Origin: Carex sylvatica
Lineage: Eukaryota > Streptophyta > Magnoliopsida > Poales > Cyperaceae
Reading direction: 5' to 3'
NCBI GenBank assembly: GCA_964058845.1
Contig: CAXKVR010000061.1
Location: 1 to 64,000, forward strand
Length of the DNA stretch: 64,000 nucleotides
Each line of letters opens with the position of its first letter. Position 1 is the stretch's first letter. Made by a program: the position numbers and the translations under genes. The notes under the pieces are model-generated. The model worked only from the letters and a program-made list of their open reading frames with translations. It did not search any database and had not been told where the DNA came from. Of this stretch, positions 59,400 through 64,000 are shown piece by piece.

Positions 59400-61944
59400 A
59401 TGTCATCTCATCGTGATTCCGTGCAAGAGGACATCGCGAGACTGTCGGCCGATATTTTTGGCCCGTCAATACCAAATTATCCATCAAATTATCCACAAAG
59501 TTCCTCCCAAATTGCACCACCTAATTATCCACAAAATTATCCACCAAATTATCAAAGAAGGGACCAAATGCTAGATTTGAATTATCAACAACCCCCACAA
59601 ATGAATGCACCGCCACTGTATTATACTTCAAACGATCCAAATGTATACATTCCACAAGAAACACTTCAACCGACACCACAGTATACATATGGAGGCATTG
59701 GCTCTTCTTCTGTAGCATCGAGTCAATTCACTGACACTGCTCCTGTAGGAGGTACACCTTCGACAGGTGAACCTGAAATTCAAGAAGAAGTTGTCTCTCC
59801 TTCGACAAGTGATCTGCTGCAAAAACCAACAGGAAAGAAGACTAAAAGACCTCCCCCCAAATACAATCAACCGTGGGCGAAATTTTACAATATTACCAGA
59901 GGGAGTAACAACATTATGGCTTTTGCACAATGTAAGGTAAAAAATTGCCGAAAAACTTTTGAGTATAAATAAACTAGTGGTATGAGTACTTTTAAGAGAC
60001 ATGCTGATATGCACGAAAAAAAGGGTGAGGTTCCATCTGAAAATCCTGAACCGAGACAAATCCAAAACCCTTATAAACGCAGATGGTACCAGAACAAATT
60101 CAAAATTCGATGAATCAAAAATGCTTAGTGAATTGGCCCGGTACATTACCCATAAAGAACAACCAATAAGTATGGGTGGTTGCACGAGTTTTGCCCGGTT
60201 ATGCATTCGGGGGTTAGGTCAACCAATGTACAAGAGGATCCATCATAGAAAGATGGTTAGTGAAATAAAAAATCAGTTTACCTCGACCAAAAACGACCTT
60301 AAAGCTCTATTTGCATACCAAAATAATAAGGTGTCAATTACCTCCGATATATGGACTGCCGGTAAACATGGCCTTGGGTACTCTTGTATTACCGGCCATT
60401 GGATCGATGATCATTGGGTATTACAAAAAAGAATATTAAGTTTTCGAGTTTTGGATTCCCCCCACACTGCAAATGTAATTTTCAAATTCATTATTGAGGT
60501 TTTAGAAGAGTATCACCTTAAGAGGAATTTGGGTAACAAGGTTTTTTCTATATCCTTCGATAATGCTAGCAACAACATTGCTTCCATTGAGATTTTTAAA
60601 CAGTCACTAAATCCGATCATGAATGGTGAAATATTTCACCAAAAGTGTGCTTGCCACGTTCTTAACCTCGTCGTGAAGGCGAGTCTAAAAACAGAAGCCG
60701 TAAAACTATTGATAATTAAATTTAAGAATGCCCTCAACCACATTGTTTCAAACCAAGAAAGAAAACAACAGTTTGCTGTATTATGCGTCATCTATAGATT
60801 GAGCAAGTTGAAGGTACATTGGGATATAGATACCCGTTGGAACTCAACATATAGGTTGTTGAACCGATGCCTTCCCTACAAAGCTGTCATATGTGAGTTT
60901 TTGAGAAGCTCCAACCCCGAGGCATTGCAATTCGAACTCATTGACGAAGAATGGGATAAACTGCAAAGGCTTAGCAAATTCCTAGGAATCTTTTTTACTG
61001 CAACCGTTCAACTATCATGCTCGTACTCACCGACGTCGTTTGAGTTGCTGAGACATCTCTATGAAATCTCCAAGGTGTATTGCGAATTAGAACAATCTGA
61101 AATCTATGATGCATCTCTCACGCCAATTGTAGATGCCATGAAATAAAAATTCCTAAAATATTGGGAAGATGTACCTCTCCTAGCCATTATCGCAAACTGC
61201 CTCCACCCGGCATACAAGAAGTTTTACACGATCAAAGTAGTTGAGAGGTACAAACAGAATTTACATTTAGACTCAACCGGGGTGGAGGCTTACATGAATT
61301 CGAAGTTCGATGAGATGTTTAACATATACCACTCAAGAATGAGTGACAACCGAAACCCAGCTTCGTCCCGTCCCTAGGTATGAATATAAATATACATGTG
61401 TTTTCAATCTTTATTATTTATAATATCTACATTATTTGTCCACTAATTTTTTTAATTGTTTAATAGTTTCACTTCTAGGAGCACTAGCAGTGGTGGATTA
61501 TTAGCAGATTTTCAGTCGGAGAGCCAACCGCACACATCCACAAACGAGTTATTGGGCTATATATCGATGATCAACGAAAGTGAACAAGGACTTGACGTGA
61601 TGGCATGGTGGATGAGGCATCAAAGTTCCTTGCCAACGCTGGCGATGATGGCCCGCAACGTATTTGTCGTGCCCGTATCAACCGTCCCTTCTGAAAGTTG
61701 TTTCAGTTCGGCGAACAGGATCATCTCCGATAAACGAAGTAAGTTGGGTGCACATGTTTTTGAGAGACTTGTGTGCTTGAAGGATTGGATTGCTGCTGAA
61801 GAGCATACGCAACATGTGCCTCAACAACCATCATCATCTGAAGCCGACACTGAAGAAAGCGATACCGAGGCGCGACGTGAGGCTAATTCGGATTCTGACG
61901 GTGCCGAAGAGAGCGAACAATGGTATATGAATCCAAACTACTAA
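59400..61944 (+). pseudogene. hAT transposase (BED zinc finger, RNase H-like core, hATC domain), broken
   Basis: From the ATG at 59400 the frame gives an N/P/Q/Y-rich leader, then the start of a BED zinc finger (CKVKNCRKTFEYK). It is cut by TAA at 59970, while the frame beyond still encodes the finger's second half (FKRHADMH). A frame change near 60060 leads into the core: SDIWTA and SFDNASNN with the two catalytic Asp, then CHVLNLVVK and DTRWNSTY. A TAA at 61144 interrupts AMK-stop-KFLKYWEDVP. Another stop lies near 61376, possibly at an intron edge. From about 61459 the dimerisation domain follows (DVMAWWMRHQ, FVVPVSTVPSESCFSSA, LVCLKDWI) to the stop at 61944, with an acidic tail. It resembles the Ac-like/RICESLEEPER group. 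At least three defects make it non-functional here. Confidence 0.88.
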
Positions 61945-62054
61945 ATAGGTAGTGTCGGTATAAATTTCTAACCTCTTTTAATCTTTATGGTTATTTTTTA
62001 AATTATAAATTTCTAAACATTTCAATTAGTTTTTAAGTTATCTATTTTAAAGAA

Positions 62055-62150
62055 GAATTACTAACAAAAAAAAAGTTAGAACTCCGCCTATGTTATTTTA
62101 CATAGTCGGTTCCAAGCCCGGAATTAAGGAGGAGGGTAACTTTTATTTTT
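62055..62150 (+). other. GC-richer segment after the hAT transposase (acatagtcggttccaagccc)
   Basis: Just downstream of the transposase stop is a block reading actccgcctatgtt...acatagtcggttccaagccc and then gaggagggtaac. It stands out from the A/T-rich surroundings. I have an impression of meeting similar sequence in other plant DNA but cannot verify it. Its role is unknown. Confidence 0.3.
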
Positions 62151-62279
62151 TAATCTATTATTTTAAAATAATTCATAATTATTTTTAAAGTAATTGATTT
62201 AAGAAAATTTTTATTTTTATTTTATTCTTTTAAAGTTTCTGATTTAATTATATTTTTGATTTATATTTTATGTAACCTA

Positions 62280-62560
62280 TTAAAAATAAATGAACGTTTA
62301 TAAAATATATTATAGATATAAATAAATTATGAAACTATATAATTAGAATGAAAATTTGAAAATAAAATAAAATGACTGGTGTAAAGAAATAAATAAATAC
62401 ATTTGTATTTAGCCGAATAAATATACAAATTTTAGCATGAATATTTTTTATATATAAGTTACAAATTTTATTTATTTATATACACTATTTGATATTGAAC
62501 TATTTTGATTTTAAAAGTCGAATTATAAACACGTAATAATATTCGTACAACACCGTAAAA
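62280..62560 (+). repeat. Fragment similar to the 5-kb LTR's 5' part
   Basis: The run ttatgaaactatataattag, then gaaaatttgaaaataaaata, then acaaattttagcatgaat and atatataagttacaaatttt, follows the same order as 45530-45670 inside the LTR-like element. Here it sits within the hAT element, between the transposase gene and the right subterminal repeats. Confidence 0.7.
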
Positions 62561-62569
62561 AAATACCGT

Positions 62570-62675
62570 AAAAAAAAAACAGAAAAAAAAACAGAAAAAA
62601 AAAAACAGAAAAAAAAACAGAGAAAAAACAGAAAAAAAAAAACACAAAAAAAAAACCGAAAAAAAAAAAAAAAAA
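62570..62675. repeat. A-rich aaaaacagaaaaa microsatellite
   Basis: Short A runs separated by cag or cc repeat about ten times, just inside the right end of the hAT element. The poly-Phe minus-strand open frame over it is an artefact. Confidence 0.8.
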
Positions 62676-63159
62676 CCGGACCGGACCGGGTACCCTACCC
62701 GGACCGCCCTACCCGTGCCGGGTACCACGGGCACGGGTATAAGTCGGATAGGGTACGGATTTTGAAAAAAATACCCGTGATACCCGCCCCGAGATACCCG
62801 TACTCGATCCATACCCGTACCCGACCCCGGGTATACCCTACCTGCCCCTACCCGCCCCGTTAGCAAACCCCTACACTCATGTGGATGAGAGAGAAAAAAA
62901 AAATTAAAAAGGAAGAAGTGTGGGACCCAGCTAAGAGAGATTAGAATGGGAAACAAATTATTTAAGTCTAGGACTTTGAATACTAAGTTACACTGAAATG
63001 GGATTTGTTGGGAATTATCTAGGAAAATATTTGGGAAAAAAATTGGACTTGCTGAATAGTTCTAAAATTGTTAAGATTGTTAGTTACTCAAAAGTCGAGA
63101 ATTTATTTTACCCTCACGGCTTCGCAGTTTCTGCGAAGGTTTTAAAAAAAAAAAAGTCC

Positions 63160-63510
63160 ACTGTTAGCATGGAATAGTCCGTAATACATATCAATATTTT
63201 TATTTTCAAAATCTTAACAGTATATTTAAACCGTTCAAATAATTTCCATATAAATATGTACTTTCAGACTGAATTTTATATTTTTTATATTTTTTTACTA
63301 TTTTTTAAGATAGATAAAAAATCACTTGATCTAAAAATTCTGAACAACTAAAAACAGTGATTTTCTACTTATTTTAAAACATAGTAACTAAATTTTAAAA
63401 AATATAAAATTCAGTTTGCTAGTATATATTCATGTAAAAATTATGTTTAACGATTCAAATTAATTACAGAATAATTTATACTATACGTAGTACCATAGAC
63501 TCACTCGGAT
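63160..63510. repeat. Foldback MITE copy F
   Basis: The arms actgaattttatattttt and aaatataaaattcagttt are inverted complements around a core containing aaaatcacttgatctaaa and gtgattttctacttatt. The right end, inverted, reads gagtgagtctatggtact, matching the left end of the 32.8-kb copy. Confidence 0.6.
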
Positions 63511-64000
63511 TCTAATCCCATCCGGTCCAAATTCCCACTAAAAGTCTGTCGGCCGAATTAACAGGACCTTAGTCATTCAATTTTGACTTCTCTCGAAAGT
63601 AAAAAGTAATTTTTTATTTGCTTTTGCTTTTGCTTTTGCTTACAATGATTAGCATTATAAAAGTAATTTTTTGTTTGCTTTTGCTTACAAACGATCAGCA
63701 TTCTGAGTGAATGTCCTGATTCATTAATTAGTGCATTATTTTTGGTTCAAATTCCTATCTTCCAAAATTATATGTGAACAGCGCGCGCCTCTAAATATGC
63801 AATATATATGAAACTTAATTGACTGGAATAATGATAAGGACGTCAAAGCTAGATTTCATAAATTAAGTTGAAATTTGAGATCGATTTCTGTTTCAAAAAA
63901 AAACAAAAACTACGTTAACAAAGGAGGATTTTTTTTTTTTCGCTTCTATTTTGTTGTACCTTCTTTTCAGCCTAAGTATTTTGAGCTTTTTATATTAGTT
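63511..64000. other. Terminal spacer, no gene seen
   Basis: This contains two related stretches with tttgcttttgcttac (about 63615-63645 and 63675-63695) and T/A runs. No gene or RNA was recognised up to the window edge. Confidence 0.4.

Larger units (their letters stand above)
57691..62881. mobile_element. 5.2-kb hAT transposon with 8-bp TSD
   Basis: The element 57699-62873 is flanked by cactcatg on both sides (57691-57698 and 62874-62881). Its ends are tagtggattgcattt and, inverted, taggggtttgctaac. Both subterminal regions (57713-57960 and 62680-62870) are crowded with ACCCG/CGGGTA words in both orientations, as expected for transposase-binding sites of hAT elements. It carries a hAT transposase gene with several breaks. 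The long open frames over the CGGGTA-rich ends are low-complexity artefacts. Confidence 0.92.

Noticed and set aside
59521..60206. Minus-strand frames of 65 and 192 codons
   Set aside because: They are antisense to the hAT transposase and show no motif.
62468..62956. 162-codon minus-strand frame with a poly-Phe stretch
   Set aside because: It covers the A-rich microsatellite and the hAT right end, and has no domain.

Overview
This is a nuclear plant DNA window. It is very AT-rich, with multi-exon genes using GT..AG introns and dense plant transposable elements (TEs) of many classes. The protein genes (an 18-exon PRP19, CYP96-type P450s, SINA-like and PMD/MAIN-like sequences) fit an angiosperm, most likely a eudicot. 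I cannot name the species. Three intact protein genes stand out: PRP19 (10.4-16.7 kb, +) and two single-exon cytochrome P450s of the CYP96/alkane-hydroxylase type (22.9-24.4 kb and 54.8-56.3 kb, both +). A SINA-type RING E3 ligase gene at 51.1-52.4 kb (-) is broken by a frameshift and a stop.

Layout. 0-10 kb: intergenic sequence holding a 5'-truncated LINE, a tRNA-type SINE, a hairpin MITE, decayed hAT-like pieces and an LTR-like block that runs up to the PRP19 leader. 10.3-17 kb: PRP19. 17-22.8 kb: AT-rich spacer, with a possible orphan first exon and an LTR-like fragment just upstream of the first P450. 22.9-24.4 kb: P450-1. 26.6-27.1 kb: a 488-bp non-autonomous hAT with a perfect 8-bp target-site duplication (TSD). 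27.3-32.7 kb: a complete but mutated Mutator-like element (MULE) with 9-bp TSD, carrying a plant-mobile-domain (PMD) gene and a convergent MuDR transposase. 33-36 kb: foldback MITEs and a 1.71-kb near-perfect palindrome with tens of AACGTT motifs. 35.9-38.5 kb: a 2.6-kb solo LTR. 40.5-45 kb: two hAT-type and one MULE-type non-autonomous elements. 45.4-50.4 kb: a 5-kb solo LTR or LARD-like element. 51-52.4 kb: the SINA-like pseudogene, with a SINE in its intron. 54.8-56.3 kb: P450-2. 57.7-62.9 kb: a 5.2-kb hAT element with 8-bp TSD and a broken transposase gene. The rest is spacer with another MITE copy.

How it fits together. The two P450s look like dispersed duplicates, about 30 kb apart on the same strand, with nested TE insertions filling the gap. 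CYP96 enzymes typically hydroxylate mid-chain alkanes or couple phenols in specialised metabolism; the substrates here cannot be read from sequence. PRP19 is a housekeeping spliceosome-activation gene, unrelated to its neighbours. Most of the remaining sequence is a readable insertion record: ten elements have recognisable target-site duplications. I did not find an obviously new multi-gene system. The most unusual items are the AACGTT palindrome, the PMD-carrying MULE whose two genes overlap tail to tail, a five-copy 40-bp repeat carrying tRNA B-box-like cores, and the divergent active-site motifs of the second P450. All comparisons were made by eye; no search was run.
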